Source: Pararhodobacter oceanensis (GTDB lineage Bacteria > Pseudomonadota > Alphaproteobacteria > Rhodobacterales > Rhodobacteraceae). From it: 64,000 nucleotides of DNA. Under the pieces are notes generated by a model. The model saw only the letters and a program-made list of their open reading frames with translations. It was not told the origin of the DNA and did not search any database. Both the position numbers and the translations under genes were made by a program. Each line of letters opens with the position of its first letter. Position 1 is the stretch's first letter. The DNA is taken from NCBI RefSeq assembly GCF_003076755.1, contig NZ_QDKM01000013.1, forward strand, positions 1-64,000, written 5' to 3'. Below are positions 32,436-41,764 of the stretch, one piece after another.

Positions 32436-33649
32436 TATACGGCTCCAACAGGTGTGGGTGGTCCGAGTCGTCGGTCGAACTCGCCGATCTCATCAGCGGT
32501 AAAGACCTCTTCAATCGGGGTCAGCCCGTCATAGCGACCGGTCAGCCCGGCGTCTTGATGCACCTCGCGGGCGATATCCCAGCGGCGCTCGTCACGGGCG
32601 ATCTTGGCGGCTTGAGCGCGACCGGACTCGGTCGGCTCGCCATCGGGCCGCACCAGCCCCTCGCGCGCCAGCAGCCGCAGGGTATAGCCCTCGCGGATCG
32701 GATGCGCCGCTGCCAGCGCCAACAGTCCCTGACGGCGATGCACCCGCGCCTGAAACCGGCGGTGGCGGATGACCGCAGCCAGCACCCCGCGCACCGGCGC
32801 AAAGAGCATCGAGATCACAAAGATCGCCGCCGCGGTCAGCACGATGATCGGACCGGTCGGCAATCCCGCCGCCGAAGCCGAAAGCGCCGCGCCGATATAG
32901 GCCGAGGCGCCGCCAATCGCGCCCGAAATCCAGATCACCCGCGACGCGCGTTCGGTCCAGAACCGTGCCGCCACCGGCGGGATGATCAGCATGGCGACGA
33001 TCAACACCAGTCCGACCAGCTTCAGACCGGTGACGGTGATCGCCAGCACCAGCCCCATGATCAACAGGTCAACGCGGCGCACGTCATAGCCCATCGCGGC
33101 GGCGTAATCGGAATCGAACGCCACCAGCGTCATCGGCCGGCGCAACAGCCAGGTCACGAATACCGCCAGCGAGCCGCCGATGGCGATCACCACCGCGTCC
33201 TGAAACAGCATCCCCGCCGTCGAGCCGAGCAGGAAGCTCTCCAGCCCTGCCTGACGTCCGGCGCTCATCGTCTGGATCACCGTTAACAACACGATCCCGA
33301 TGCCAAAAAACACGCCCAGCACCGCGCCAATCGCGGCGTCTTCGGCCAGACGGGTGCGGCGCACCACCCATTCGATGATCAGCACCCCGAGCCATGCGCT
33401 GACCGCCGATCCCAGCAGCAGCCCCGCCAGATTGCGCCCGTCACCACCCAAGGCAACCATGATGATAAAGGCCAGACCGACGCCGGGCAGCGTGGCATGG
33501 GCAACCGCATCCGAGACCAGTGCGCGTTTGCGCAAGAACATGAAGGTGCCCGAGGCGCCCGCCGCAAAGCCCAAAAGCCCCGCGCCAATCGCAACCAGCG
33601 CGGCGTTATAGCCAGCCTGTAACAGTAAGGCATCAATGAAAGGGGTCAC
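32435..33649 (-). CDS. Metal ABC transporter permease fused to a C-terminal regulator-like domain (MntC/TroC-like)
   Basis: The first 285 residues are an ABC-3 permease (RKRALVSDAVAHATLPGVGL near residue 40; VAMLIIPPVAARFWTERASR near residue 218). The last 115 residues, from RHRRFQARVHRRQGLL onward, are soluble and contain a winged-helix-like segment (GYTLRLLAREGLVRPDGEPT) similar to DtxR/MntR proteins. This extension is known in TroC-type permeases of several phyla. It may sense metal or dock to the ATPase; its role is not established. It overlaps the ATPase gene and the next permease gene by 4 and 1 bp. Confidence 0.92.
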   Translation of the reverse strand: MTPFIDALLLQAGYNAALVAIGAGLLGFAAGASGTFMFLRKRALVSDAVAHATLPGVGLAFIIMVALGGDGRNLAGLLLGSAVSAWLGVLIIEWVVRRTRLAEDAAIGAVLGVFFGIGIVLLTVIQTMSAGRQAGLESFLLGSTAGMLFQDAVVIAIGGSLAVFVTWLLRRPMTLVAFDSDYAAAMGYDVRRVDLLIMGLVLAITVTGLKLVGLVLIVAMLIIPPVAARFWTERASRVIWISGAIGGASAYIGAALSASAAGLPTGPIIVLTAAAIFVISMLFAPVRGVLAAVIRHRRFQARVHRRQGLLALAAAHPIREGYTLRLLAREGLVRPDGEPTESGRAQAAKIARDERRWDIAREVHQDAGLTGRYDGLTPIEEVFTADEIGEFDRRLGPPTPVGAV

Positions 33650-34488
33650 GCCAAACCACCCACAACCGAAAGCTCGTCCAGATGGGTCGCCGCAAGACGC
33701 CCGCCATAGGTCGCCTGCAGGTTCTCGGTGGTGAAGGCCACGTCGACCGGCCCCTCGGCCATGCGGCGGACATTGATTAAGAACACATGGTCGAAATAGC
33801 TGCGCACCGTCGACAGGTCATGATGCACTGCGACCACCGATTTGCCCTCGTCCTTCAGCAGTTTGAGCACATCAATGATCGCCCGTTCGGTGGCCGCATC
33901 GACACCGGCAAAGGGCTCGTCGAGCAGGTACAGCTCGGCATCTTGCGCCAGCGCCCGCGCCAGAAACACCCGCTGTTGCTGGCCGCCGGAGAGTTGTCCG
34001 ATCTGGCGATGGGCGAAATCAGCCATGCCGACACGGTCAAGACAGTCGCGCGCAACCCCCGCGAGGCGCCCCGAAAGACGCCCGAGCAGCCCGACCTTGC
34101 GGTAAAGCCCCATCTGCACCACATCCATGACGGTGGTCGGGAAATCCCAGTCGACACTGGCGCGCTGCGGCACATAGGCGATGCGGGCGCGGGCTTTTTC
34201 AATCGGCTCGCCAAACACATAGACCTCGCCAGACAGACGCGGGATCACCCCGAGCGCGGCTTTCAACAGCGTTGATTTACCCGCGCCATTGGGGCCGATG
34301 ATTGCCGACATCGACTCGGCGGGAAAACTCGCATCGACCGAGAACACCGCCGGTTTCTCGCCGTAGGACACGGTCAACCCGCGCACAGCAAGCGGCGCGG
34401 TGGCCGGAATGAGGGCCGCACCAGCGGTCCGGCCGTTTTCTGCGGCAATAGTTGGTTGTTGCCTTCGCATAAGTTCCAAACCCGTCAA
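33646..34488 (-). CDS. Metal ABC transporter ATPase (MntB/TroB-like)
   Basis: The 280-residue ATPase has Walker A GPNGAGKST (about 65-73), signature LSGGQQQR, Walker B LYLLDEPFAGVDA and the switch His in HHDLS. The first 34 residues before LAVRGLTVSY are a non-conserved extension; the ATG at 34488 overlaps the binding-protein stop, and an internal ATG at 34467 is an alternative start. It powers the two adjacent permeases. TroB/SitB-like ATPases serve Mn(II), Zn(II) or Fe(II) importers. Confidence 0.93.
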   Translation of the reverse strand: MTGLELMRRQQPTIAAENGRTAGAALIPATAPLAVRGLTVSYGEKPAVFSVDASFPAESMSAIIGPNGAGKSTLLKAALGVIPRLSGEVYVFGEPIEKARARIAYVPQRASVDWDFPTTVMDVVQMGLYRKVGLLGRLSGRLAGVARDCLDRVGMADFAHRQIGQLSGGQQQRVFLARALAQDAELYLLDEPFAGVDAATERAIIDVLKLLKDEGKSVVAVHHDLSTVRSYFDHVFLINVRRMAEGPVDVAFTTENLQATYGGRLAATHLDELSVVGGLA

Positions 34489-35444
34489 TTGAGCAAACCC
34501 TGCATGCCCTGCGCCGGGGTCTGACCGCCGAGCGCCGCTGCAATCGTGGTGGCATTCGAGTCGATCATGCCGATGTAAGTGCCTTCATAGGTGCCGGGCT
34601 CGCCCATCGCGTCGGAATAGAGCTCGCCGCCGATCACGACGTCATGCCCCGCTGCGCGCGCGCCTTCGGCCAGAGCGCGGATATTGCGGTCCGAGACCGT
34701 GGTCTCGACAAAGACCGCGCGAATATCCCGCTCGATCAGCAGGTTAACCAGTTCCGCGATGCGCTGGAGACCGGCTTCGGATTCGGTCGAGATACCTTGA
34801 ATACCGACAACCTCGAAACCGTAGGCATTACCGAAATAGTTGAACGCGTCATGCGAGGTCAGCAGAATGCGGCTCTCGGCGGGCACCGAGGACAGCACAT
34901 TCGCGGTATAGCTGGCGAGCCCGTTCAGCTCTTCGAGATAGGCCTCGGCATTGGCGCGAAACACCGCCTCGCCCTCGGGCTCGGCGTCGATCATCGCGTT
35001 GCGGATATTGAGCACCACCCGCGACCAGAGGTTCGGGTTCATCCAGACGTGGGGATCGAACTGGCCCTCATAATCCTCGGAGCCGATCAGCAGGTTTTCG
35101 GGCAATACCTCGGCCACCGGCACGACGTGATGATCCTGCGCGAGATCGAGCAGGAAACCCTCCATCTGCGCCTCAAGATAGAGACCGTTCCACAGCACCA
35201 GATCGGCGTTGGTGGTGGCGACAATATCGGTGCGGGTCTGGCGATAGGCATGCGGATCGACCCCCGCCCCCATCAGCGCGCGGACCTCGACCAGATCACC
35301 ACCAACATTGCGCGCCGCATCGGCGATCATGCCAGTGGTGGCGACGACATTCAGCCGGGTCTCGGCGGCGGCCAGTCCCGCCGGTAACGCAGTGGCCAAG
35401 GCCAGCGCGGCGGCGATGAAGCTGCGTTTGCTCAGGTTGATCAT
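34485..35444 (-). CDS. Metal-binding periplasmic protein of a manganese/zinc ABC transporter (cluster A-I)
   Basis: This 319-residue protein has a Sec signal (MINLSKRSFIAAALALATAL, ending AAAE) and a mature start LNVVATTGMIADAARNVGGD, as in TroA/SitA/MntA. Ligands visible in order are His in DPHAYRQT (about 65), His in DPHVWMNP (about 130), Glu/Asp in the SEAGLQRIAEL region and a late Asp in SDAMGEPG. The His-rich loop of ZnuA is missing, which favours manganese over zinc. The start at 35444 follows AGGGGAG; a frame to 35492 is rejected. Two similar dyads upstream may be regulator sites. Confidence 0.92.
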   Translation of the reverse strand: MINLSKRSFIAAALALATALPAGLAAAETRLNVVATTGMIADAARNVGGDLVEVRALMGAGVDPHAYRQTRTDIVATTNADLVLWNGLYLEAQMEGFLLDLAQDHHVVPVAEVLPENLLIGSEDYEGQFDPHVWMNPNLWSRVVLNIRNAMIDAEPEGEAVFRANAEAYLEELNGLASYTANVLSSVPAESRILLTSHDAFNYFGNAYGFEVVGIQGISTESEAGLQRIAELVNLLIERDIRAVFVETTVSDRNIRALAEGARAAGHDVVIGGELYSDAMGEPGTYEGTYIGMIDSNATTIAAALGGQTPAQGMQGLLN

Positions 35445-35498
35445 GAAGTGGCTCCCCTTACGGTTTGAGTGATGCACGTTTAAGGCGTGCAATTGCTA

Positions 35499-35544
35499 TT
35501 GCGACGCATTCGCAACTCATTGCACAGTTGCGAATGACTTGCAA
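35499..35544. promoter_or_regulatory. Paired 17-bp dyads upstream of the manganese-type operon (candidate Mur/MntR sites)
   Basis: Two related dyads lie 55-100 bp before the binding-protein start: TTGCGACGCATTCGCAA (35499-35515; six outer base pairs match) and TTGCGAATGACTTGCAA (35528-35544; six of eight pairs match). They overlap a larger inverted repeat, CATTCGCAACT (35507-35517) with AGTTGCGAATG (35526-35536). The TTGCnnnn...GCAA form resembles sites reported for the manganese regulator Mur in alphaproteobacteria, recalled only in outline. No regulator gene for them is in this window. Confidence 0.45.
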
Positions 35545-35651
35545 CTAGCGCGTTCACTGGATCTGCCACAAGAAACAGGGGTAAGGCGGAGTTATGCTGG
35601 CTGCGGAGTGCATGCCGGTGCTTTGATAGGACTGTCGCGGTGAAAACCGGT

Positions 35652-35667
35652 GATTTGTCATCAAATC
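35652..35667. promoter_or_regulatory. Candidate ArsR operator upstream of the arsenic genes
   Basis: GATTTG (35652-35657) is inverted as CAAATC (35662-35667) with a 4-bp spacer, 40 bp upstream of the ArsR-fusion start. ArsR repressors commonly bind short AT-rich dyads at this distance. The call rests on position and symmetry. Confidence 0.45.
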
Positions 35668-35707
35668 TTCACTTTGCTCCGCCCTATTATTCAGTTATCC
35701 ATGAATC

Positions 35708-36544
35708 ATGGAAGCATTGATTCCCCACCGCCTCTCGACGCTTGGCCATCCGCAACGGCTGGCGGTTTTCCGGCTGCTCATGCGGCGCTATCCCGACCGT
35801 GTGCCGGCCACCGAACTGGCGCAGGCGCTGGGTCTCAAGCCGAATACATTGTCGACCTACGTAAGTGCGTTGATGCAGGCGGGATTGATCAGCCAGCAAC
35901 GCCACGGCACCTCGCTGCGCTATGCAATCGACATGGACGCCGCCCGCGACACCATCGGCTATCTGCTGCATGATTGTTGTCGCGGACGCCCCGAGATTTG
36001 CGCGCCCGAGGCCACTCCCGCGCCCGCGCAGACGGGCGGCAAATACAATGTTCTCTTTGTCTGCGCCGGCAATTCCGCGCGCTCGATCCTTGCCGAAGCC
36101 GTGCTGCGCGATATCGCCGGAGACCGCTTTGCCACCTATTCCGCCGGCACCAACCCCCGCGCGACCCTGCACCCTGCGGCGCGCGCGCTGCTCGAGCAAT
36201 CGGGGCATGATATCTCGGGGCTGCGCTCCAAGCCTATCGCCGAGTTCCAGCAGCCGGACGCGCCGGAGTTCGATTTCGTCTTTACCGTCTGCAATCAGGC
36301 CGCCAATGAGGACTGCCCGACATGGTCCGGCCGGCCGGTGACGGCGCATTGGGGGCTGGCTGATCCCGCCGCAGCGGCAGGGTCCGACGCGCAGATGAGC
36401 CGCGCTTTTGCCCAAACCTATGCCACGCTTCATCAGCGTCTGAGCGCTTTTGCCGCGCTGCCCATCGCCGAACTTGCGCCACTGCCCCTGCAACAGGCGC
36501 TCGATACCATCGGCCAATCCCATCACGAAGGACCAAAGCAATGA
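35708..36544 (+). CDS. ArsR-type repressor fused to a low-molecular-weight phosphatase-type arsenate reductase
   Basis: Residues 1-100 form an ArsR winged helix ([16 protein letters not shown], then [20 protein letters not shown]). Its tail holds Cys90, Cys91 and Cys98 (CCRGRPEIC), spaced like the C-terminal arsenite-binding cysteines of Acidithiobacillus-type ArsR. Residues 112-278 are an LMW-phosphatase domain with the P-loop Cys119-AGNSA-Arg125 and a later pair Cys195/Cys203, as in thioredoxin-coupled ArsC. One protein may therefore sense arsenite and reduce arsenate. It starts an operon with a GAPDH-like gene and arsJ (4-bp overlap). The fusion could also be a repressor with a phosphatase lacking reductase activity. 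Confidence 0.88.
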   Translation: MEALIPHRLSTLGHPQRLAVFRLLMRRYPDRVPATELAQALGLKPNTLSTYVSALMQAGLISQQRHGTSLRYAIDMDAARDTIGYLLHDCCRGRPEICAPEATPAPAQTGGKYNVLFVCAGNSARSILAEAVLRDIAGDRFATYSAGTNPRATLHPAARALLEQSGHDISGLRSKPIAEFQQPDAPEFDFVFTVCNQAANEDCPTWSGRPVTAHWGLADPAAAAGSDAQMSRAFAQTYATLHQRLSAFAALPIAELAPLPLQQALDTIGQSHHEGPKQ

Positions 36545-37539
36545 CCGTCTACGCCATCAACGGCCTTGGCCGCATCGGCAAACTTGCCCTCAAACCGCTG
36601 CTGGAGCGAGGGGCCAAAATCGCCTGGATCAATGATGCGGTCGGCACGCCCGAGATGCATGCCCATCTACTGGAGTTCGACACTGTTCATGGCCGCTGGC
36701 AGGCCGATTTCACCCATGATGCCGATAGCGTCACCATCGACGGCACCCGCCTGCCCTTTATCGGCACCCGCAATCTTACCGATCTGCCGCTGGCGGGGGT
36801 GGATGTGGTGATCGATTGCACCGGCGCGTTCAAAACCGCGGAAAAACTCCCGCCCTATTTCGATGCAGGGGTAAAGAAACTGGTGGTCTCGGCGCCGGTC
36901 AAAGACGGTGAGGCGGCGAATATCGTCTACGGCGTCAACCATGATACCTACGCGCCCGAGCACCACCGCATCATCACCGCCGCCAGTTGCACGACCAATT
37001 GCCTCGCGCCGGTGGTCAAGGTGATCCATGAGGCGCTGACCATCAAACACGGGTCGATCACCACGATTCATGATGTGACCAACACCCAGACCATCGTCGA
37101 TCGTCCGGCCAAAGACCTGCGCCGCGCGCGGTCGGCGCTGAATTCGCTGATCCCGACCACCACCGGCAGCGCCACCGCGATCACGCTGATTTACCCCGAG
37201 CTGACCGGCCGCCTCAACGGTCATGCGGTGCGCGTGCCGCTGCTCAATGCCTCGCTCACCGATTGCGTGTTCGAGGTCGAGCGCGCGACCACCGCCGAAG
37301 AGGTCAACGCCCTGTTCAAAGCCGCCGCCGAAGGGCCGCTGAAGGGTATCCTCGGCTATGAAGAGCGGCCGCTGGTCTCGGCGGATTACACCAATGATCC
37401 GCGTTCCAGTATCATCGACGCGCCTTCGACGATGGTGATCAATGGCACGCAGGTGAAAATCTACGCCTGGTATGACAATGAAATGGGCTATGCGCAGCGG
37501 TTGGTCGATGTCGCCTTAATGGTCGGTGACAGCCTGTGA
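36541..37539 (+). CDS. Glyceraldehyde-3-phosphate dehydrogenase-like enzyme of the ArsJ pathway
   Basis: The 332-residue enzyme is a full GAPDH: NAD-binding NGLGRIG (7-13), catalytic Cys150 in ASCTTNC, and the following HDVTNTQ with the paired His near residue 177. In ars clusters with arsJ it is known to form 1-arseno-3-phosphoglycerate from glyceraldehyde-3-phosphate and arsenate, which ArsJ then exports. The gene overlaps both the regulator/reductase gene (ATGA) and arsJ (GTGA), so the three are made together. A second role in glycolysis is possible but unlikely given the tight linkage. Confidence 0.93.
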   Translation: MTVYAINGLGRIGKLALKPLLERGAKIAWINDAVGTPEMHAHLLEFDTVHGRWQADFTHDADSVTIDGTRLPFIGTRNLTDLPLAGVDVVIDCTGAFKTAEKLPPYFDAGVKKLVVSAPVKDGEAANIVYGVNHDTYAPEHHRIITAASCTTNCLAPVVKVIHEALTIKHGSITTIHDVTNTQTIVDRPAKDLRRARSALNSLIPTTTGSATAITLIYPELTGRLNGHAVRVPLLNASLTDCVFEVERATTAEEVNALFKAAAEGPLKGILGYEERPLVSADYTNDPRSSIIDAPSTMVINGTQVKIYAWYDNEMGYAQRLVDVALMVGDSL

Positions 37540-38822
37540 GCGAAACCCGCGATCCTAAAGCACGGCCCGAGGGGCTCTCGGCCTATATCGCGGTGACCGC
37601 GGCCTATTGGGCGTTCATGCTCACCGATGGCGCCCTGCGGATGCTGGTGCTGCTGCATTTCCACACGCTCGGTTTCTCGCCGGTGCAGCTGGCCTATCTG
37701 TTCGTGCTCTATGAGATCGCGGGCGTGATCACCAATCTTTGCGCCGGCTGGATTGCCGCGCGCTTTGGCCTGACCTCGACGCTCTATGCCGGTCTCGGGT
37801 TGCAGGTGCTGGCGCTGCTGGCTTTGACGCAGCTTGATCCGGCATGGGGGCTCGCGCTGTCGGTGACATTTGTGATGCTGGTGCAGGGCGTCAGCGGCGT
37901 TGCCAAAGACCTTGCCAAAATGTCCTCGAAGTCAGCGGTGAAACTGCTTGCCCCGACCACAGAGGGCGGCTTGTTCCGCTGGGTGGCCCTGCTGACCGGC
38001 TCGAAGAATATGGTGAAAGGCTTGGGCTTTTTGCTGGGCGCGGCGCTTTTGGCGCTGCTCGGTTTCCACTGGGCGGTGCTGGGTATGGCGGCAGTGCTGG
38101 CGGTGATCCTGCTGGCGGTGCTTTTTGCGATGCCGCCGGGATTGCCCAAGGGCCGCAAGAGCGCAAGGTTTTCCGAAGTCTTCTCGCGATCGGCCAATGT
38201 AAACTGGCTGAGCGCCGCCCGCGTGTTCCTGTTCGGCGCCCGCGATGTCTGGTTCGTGGTCGGCATCCCGATCTATTTCTACGCGGTGCTCTCGGACGGC
38301 AGCGCAGAGGACAACCGCAGCGCTTTCTTCCTGATCGGCAGCTTCATGGCGGCATGGATCATCCTATACGGCATGGTGCAGACCAATGCGCCGCGGCTGT
38401 TGCGGGCAAAATCACGGCCCGAGCGCGAGCTGATCTCCGCGGCGCGTGGCTGGGCCTGGGCGCTGGCTCTGGTGCCCGCGGTTTTGACACTGGCGGCGGC
38501 GCTCTCGGCCGGGCCGCACACATGGCTGACCGTGACCCTCGTTGCTGGTCTCTTGGCCTTCGGGGCGGTCTTTGCGGTGAATTCCTCGCTGCATTCCTAT
38601 CTGATCCTCGCCTTCACCAAGGCCGAGCGGGTCACGATGGACGTGGGGTTCTACTATATGGCCAATGCCGCCGGACGACTGCTCGGCACGCTATTGTCCG
38701 GCCTGACCTATCAAGCTGGCGGGCTGTCCCTGATGCTGGGCGTGGCCAGCGTGATGGTGGGCCTGTCCGCGATCACCGTGGGTTTCCTCAAGCCGCAACA
38801 GACTGAACCGGCGGCGGATTAA
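37536..38822 (+). CDS. arsJ: ArsJ, major-facilitator exporter of 1-arseno-3-phosphoglycerate
   Basis: The 428-residue major facilitator protein has about twelve hydrophobic segments. Near its middle it has [20 protein letters not shown] (about 113-132) and the segment [20 protein letters not shown], features of ArsJ. It expels the unstable arsenate ester made by the GAPDH-like enzyme, giving arsenate resistance without reduction. It uses a GTG start overlapping the upstream TGA. The presence of a reductase fusion in the same operon is notable, since no arsenite pump (ArsB/Acr3) is encoded here. Confidence 0.9.
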   Translation: MSETRDPKARPEGLSAYIAVTAAYWAFMLTDGALRMLVLLHFHTLGFSPVQLAYLFVLYEIAGVITNLCAGWIAARFGLTSTLYAGLGLQVLALLALTQLDPAWGLALSVTFVMLVQGVSGVAKDLAKMSSKSAVKLLAPTTEGGLFRWVALLTGSKNMVKGLGFLLGAALLALLGFHWAVLGMAAVLAVILLAVLFAMPPGLPKGRKSARFSEVFSRSANVNWLSAARVFLFGARDVWFVVGIPIYFYAVLSDGSAEDNRSAFFLIGSFMAAWIILYGMVQTNAPRLLRAKSRPERELISAARGWAWALALVPAVLTLAAALSAGPHTWLTVTLVAGLLAFGAVFAVNSSLHSYLILAFTKAERVTMDVGFYYMANAAGRLLGTLLSGLTYQAGGLSLMLGVASVMVGLSAITVGFLKPQQTEPAAD

Positions 38823-38937
38823 ACCCGCTCGCGCCTGCTACCTGCCGACGCGGCGGGGAGGTCAGAGGTGAGTGCCAACCCCCTGATGCAAGACGCAGGC
38901 GGGGGCTGGTGTCACTGCCAATCGGCCGAACACCCGT

Positions 38938-40161
38938 TCAGCCGCTGCCCATGGTCTCGGGGTCGATCAGGTCGCGCCATGTATCGATCAGCCAGAGCAG
39001 ATATCCCGCCGCCCAGAACAGGCTGGCCAGCAGGTAATCCGGTCCCGGCGGCCATGGCATCAAGCCCATCTCCGGCAAAGTGCGCAGCAACACGCCCGCC
39101 GCCACGCTCAGACAGGCCAATCGCGTCAACGGGCCTTGCCCCAGCTTCTGGCCGGTGTGGAATTTGCCGACAATCGCAAAGACCGAGATCACCCCCATGC
39201 CGATCCCGCCCATCACCGCCAGATGCAGCGCCGGCACCTCGGACCATGGCGCACCCAGCCGCGACGCGCCAAGCGCGATCAGCCCCAGACCGGCGAAACC
39301 GGCGCTGGCCATCAGGCTTAGCACTTCGGTGCGAAAGCTGGCGCGGCCCAGAAACCCCTCGCCGACGCGGTCCATAAACGCCGCCCCCGCCGCGATCCAG
39401 AGCCAGCCGGTGACCGCCGTGCTCAGCCCCGACAGCTCCCCTGCCAGCGCCAAGGCGACCAGCCCCGGCGCAAGGTTCATCCGCCCCGGATGCGGGCGAA
39501 AGGGCACGGTTTCCTCGCTGGGGTCCAGCACATGATTGGCCACCGGCACCGCGATTCGACTGATCGCAAGCCCCAGAATGCCCATGAAAATCAATCCGGC
39601 AAGCACCAAAGCGCGCTGCGCAAGCTCGACCTGCCCGCTGGCCATGCCAAATCGCACTACTGCCGCCCCCGCGATCAGCGCCGCAATCCAGCCGATGAAG
39701 GGCAACAGCCGGTCGGTGCGCCTTTGCACGGTGAGGCGCAGCAGATAGCCCAGCAGCAGCAGCATCCAGCCCAGATCGGCCAGCAGCGACAGCCAGAGCA
39801 TCGGCTCGATGCCCAAGAGCCCGGCCAGCCGCGCCACCCCCCAAAGCGCCGCCAATCGCCAGAGCGCCCGCCCCTGCAAACGCTTGGTGTCGGTCCATTC
39901 CGGCGCAGCGGTGGTCATGAAGCCGATCAACACCGCGCCCCATGCGCCGAGGATCATCTCGGACCCGTGCCAGAGGCCCTGCGGCAGTGCCACCGCGAAG
40001 GGCAAGCGCAGCGACCAAAGGGCCACCCAGAGAAACGGCCAGAGCGCGATATGCAGTGCCGCCAAGGGAAAGAACAGCCGGAATCCCTCGTCGCTGAGCA
40101 CCGGCAGAATCGGCGCGGCGGGCGGATCTGTTAGGCGCTTGGCTAGGCTGCGATCACTCAT
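38938..40161 (-). CDS. nnrS: NnrS family membrane protein
   Basis: This 407-residue, about 12-helix protein matches NnrS: GFRLFFPLAALHIALWPFLW near the N-terminus, LWHGSEMILGAWGAVLIGFM near residue 62 and HLAVMGGIGMGVISVFAIVG near residue 310. NnrS is a haem- and copper-containing inner membrane protein that protects against nitric oxide-linked stress in denitrifiers. Here it is the last gene of an operon with a nitrate/sulfonate-type ABC transporter, overlapping the ATPase gene by 4 bp. No nitrate- or nitrite-reductase gene is present. Its link to this transporter is not explained by known function. Confidence 0.92.
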   Translation of the reverse strand: MSDRSLAKRLTDPPAAPILPVLSDEGFRLFFPLAALHIALWPFLWVALWSLRLPFAVALPQGLWHGSEMILGAWGAVLIGFMTTAAPEWTDTKRLQGRALWRLAALWGVARLAGLLGIEPMLWLSLLADLGWMLLLLGYLLRLTVQRRTDRLLPFIGWIAALIAGAAVVRFGMASGQVELAQRALVLAGLIFMGILGLAISRIAVPVANHVLDPSEETVPFRPHPGRMNLAPGLVALALAGELSGLSTAVTGWLWIAAGAAFMDRVGEGFLGRASFRTEVLSLMASAGFAGLGLIALGASRLGAPWSEVPALHLAVMGGIGMGVISVFAIVGKFHTGQKLGQGPLTRLACLSVAAGVLLRTLPEMGLMPWPPGPDYLLASLFWAAGYLLWLIDTWRDLIDPETMGSG

Positions 40162-40910
40162 GGGCGGCGCCTTTCGTCAACGTCGTGGATATGGCGAAAC
40201 AGCGGGTCTTCAGTGAGGAACCGCTGGCGCAGGGCAAAGGTCGTCGCCTCATCGCGCGCGCCGGGGTCGCCGGGCAGGATGCGCAGACCGGCGATGCCGC
40301 GCCCGCGCAGGTCCAGAACCGCGATCCGATGGGCAATGCGCAGCGCCTCGACCAGATCGTGGGTAATGAACAGCGCAGCAAACTGCGCCTCTTCGGCGGC
40401 GGCAATCACCAGATCCTGCATCCGGCGTTTGAGCGCCACATCCAGCGCGGTGAAAGGCTCGTCGAAAAAGATGAAATCGGGCCGCACCGCCAAAGCGCGG
40501 GCAATCGCCACCCGCTGCCGCATCCCGCCCGACAGCTCAACCGGATATTTCGCCAGATCCTGAGGCTCCAATTCGGCCAGCCGCGCCGCCTCGGCGACCC
40601 GCGCGGGGCGCAGGCGGCGGGGCAATTTGGCGCGGCGCAGGGCAAAGCCGATATTCTGCGCCGCCGTCGCCCAAGGCAGCAGGCGCGGCTCTTGAAAGAT
40701 CATCGCATGGCGCGCGTAGCCCGGCGTCACCCGCCCCTCGCGCGGCTCGACCAGACCGGCGGCGATATGGGCCAGCGTGGATTTGCCCGAGCCCGAGGGA
40801 CCGACCAGCGCCACCACCTCGCCCGGCGCGATCTGCAGGTCGATACTGTTGAGAACGCTTTGCCCGAAATAGGCGTGGCCGATGCGGTGCAATTCCAGCG
40901 CGGCGCTCAT
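40158..40910 (-). CDS. ABC transporter ATPase, nitrate/sulfonate/taurine type
   Basis: The 250-residue ATPase contains Walker A GPSGSGKST (about 37-45), signature LSGGMRQRV, Walker B FIFFDEPFTALD and the switch His in THDLVEALRIA. These features are typical of the SsuB/TauB/NrtD group. It pairs with the permease gene upstream (overlap ATGA) and the binding protein before that. NnrS follows in the same operon. The cargo is unknown. Confidence 0.93.
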   Translation of the reverse strand: MSAALELHRIGHAYFGQSVLNSIDLQIAPGEVVALVGPSGSGKSTLAHIAAGLVEPREGRVTPGYARHAMIFQEPRLLPWATAAQNIGFALRRAKLPRRLRPARVAEAARLAELEPQDLAKYPVELSGGMRQRVAIARALAVRPDFIFFDEPFTALDVALKRRMQDLVIAAAEEAQFAALFITHDLVEALRIAHRIAVLDLRGRGIAGLRILPGDPGARDEATTFALRQRFLTEDPLFRHIHDVDERRRP

Positions 40911-41719
40911 TTCTTAACCCCCCAGGGCTGCGCGGCACGGCGCCAGCCTTCGATTTCCGCCTGCATCGGGCGGATCAGCCCGTATTCGACCACCACCAGC
41001 GCGATCACCGCCAGCACCACCCAGGCCAGCGCTTGCGGCACGTCCAGCATCGCCCGCGCCCGCGCCAATGCGCCACCGACGCCGCCTGCATTGGCCAGCA
41101 TCTCGGCCATCACCGCGACCTTGAACGAGGTGCCAAGCGCCAGTGCCAGCGCCGGAAACAAGGGCGCCGCCGCCTGCCGCAGGTCAATGAACCAAAAGCG
41201 GCCCAAGGCGCCATAGCGAAAGACCTCGGCCATCGTGCCCAACCCGCGATCGCGGCTGGCGATGCCCTCGGCGGCGGCGACAAAGACCACCGGCGTCGCC
41301 GAAATCAGGATCGTCGCCGCCACCGTCGCGCCCGAGGTGCCGAACCACATCATCGTCAACACGATCCAGGCAATCGGCGGCACCCCCAGCACCACCGTCA
41401 GCAAGGGTCGCGCCAGACGCATCACCGCTGGCGCGTAACCGGCGATGATGCCGATAACCGCGCCGCTGAATGCGGCCAGCGTAAACCCGGCCAAGGCGCG
41501 TTGGGCGGTGAGCAGCAGCAAGCCGCGGCTCTCGCTCGAGATCGCCAGCGACCATGTCGCACCAAGCGTGGCCAGAGGGTCGGGCAGGATGAAATCGCCC
41601 CATGTCTCATGCCCCGCCTGCCAGCAGGCGAAGAGCAGCGCCAACGCCGCCAGTCCGGCCCAGCCCGACCACAGGAAATCCAGCAGGCGCGCCGCCCGAT
41701 CTGCGAGGATACGTGTCAT
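40907..41719 (-). CDS. ABC transporter permease, nitrate/sulfonate/taurine type
   Basis: The 270-residue permease has about six hydrophobic segments and the binding-protein-dependent loop in the YGALGRFWFIDLRQAAAPLF region (near residue 185). It also has the segment VVLGVPPIAWIVLTMMWFGT near residue 105, typical of SsuC/TauC-like proteins. It starts 45 bp after the binding-protein gene. It forms the channel for whatever the binding protein delivers. Confidence 0.92.
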   Translation of the reverse strand: MTRILADRAARLLDFLWSGWAGLAALALLFACWQAGHETWGDFILPDPLATLGATWSLAISSESRGLLLLTAQRALAGFTLAAFSGAVIGIIAGYAPAVMRLARPLLTVVLGVPPIAWIVLTMMWFGTSGATVAATILISATPVVFVAAAEGIASRDRGLGTMAEVFRYGALGRFWFIDLRQAAAPLFPALALALGTSFKVAVMAEMLANAGGVGGALARARAMLDVPQALAWVVLAVIALVVVEYGLIRPMQAEIEGWRRAAQPWGVKK

Positions 41720-41764
41720 AGACTCCCGTTCATCGGTTGCGGCTCATCGGTTTCGCCTCATGGA

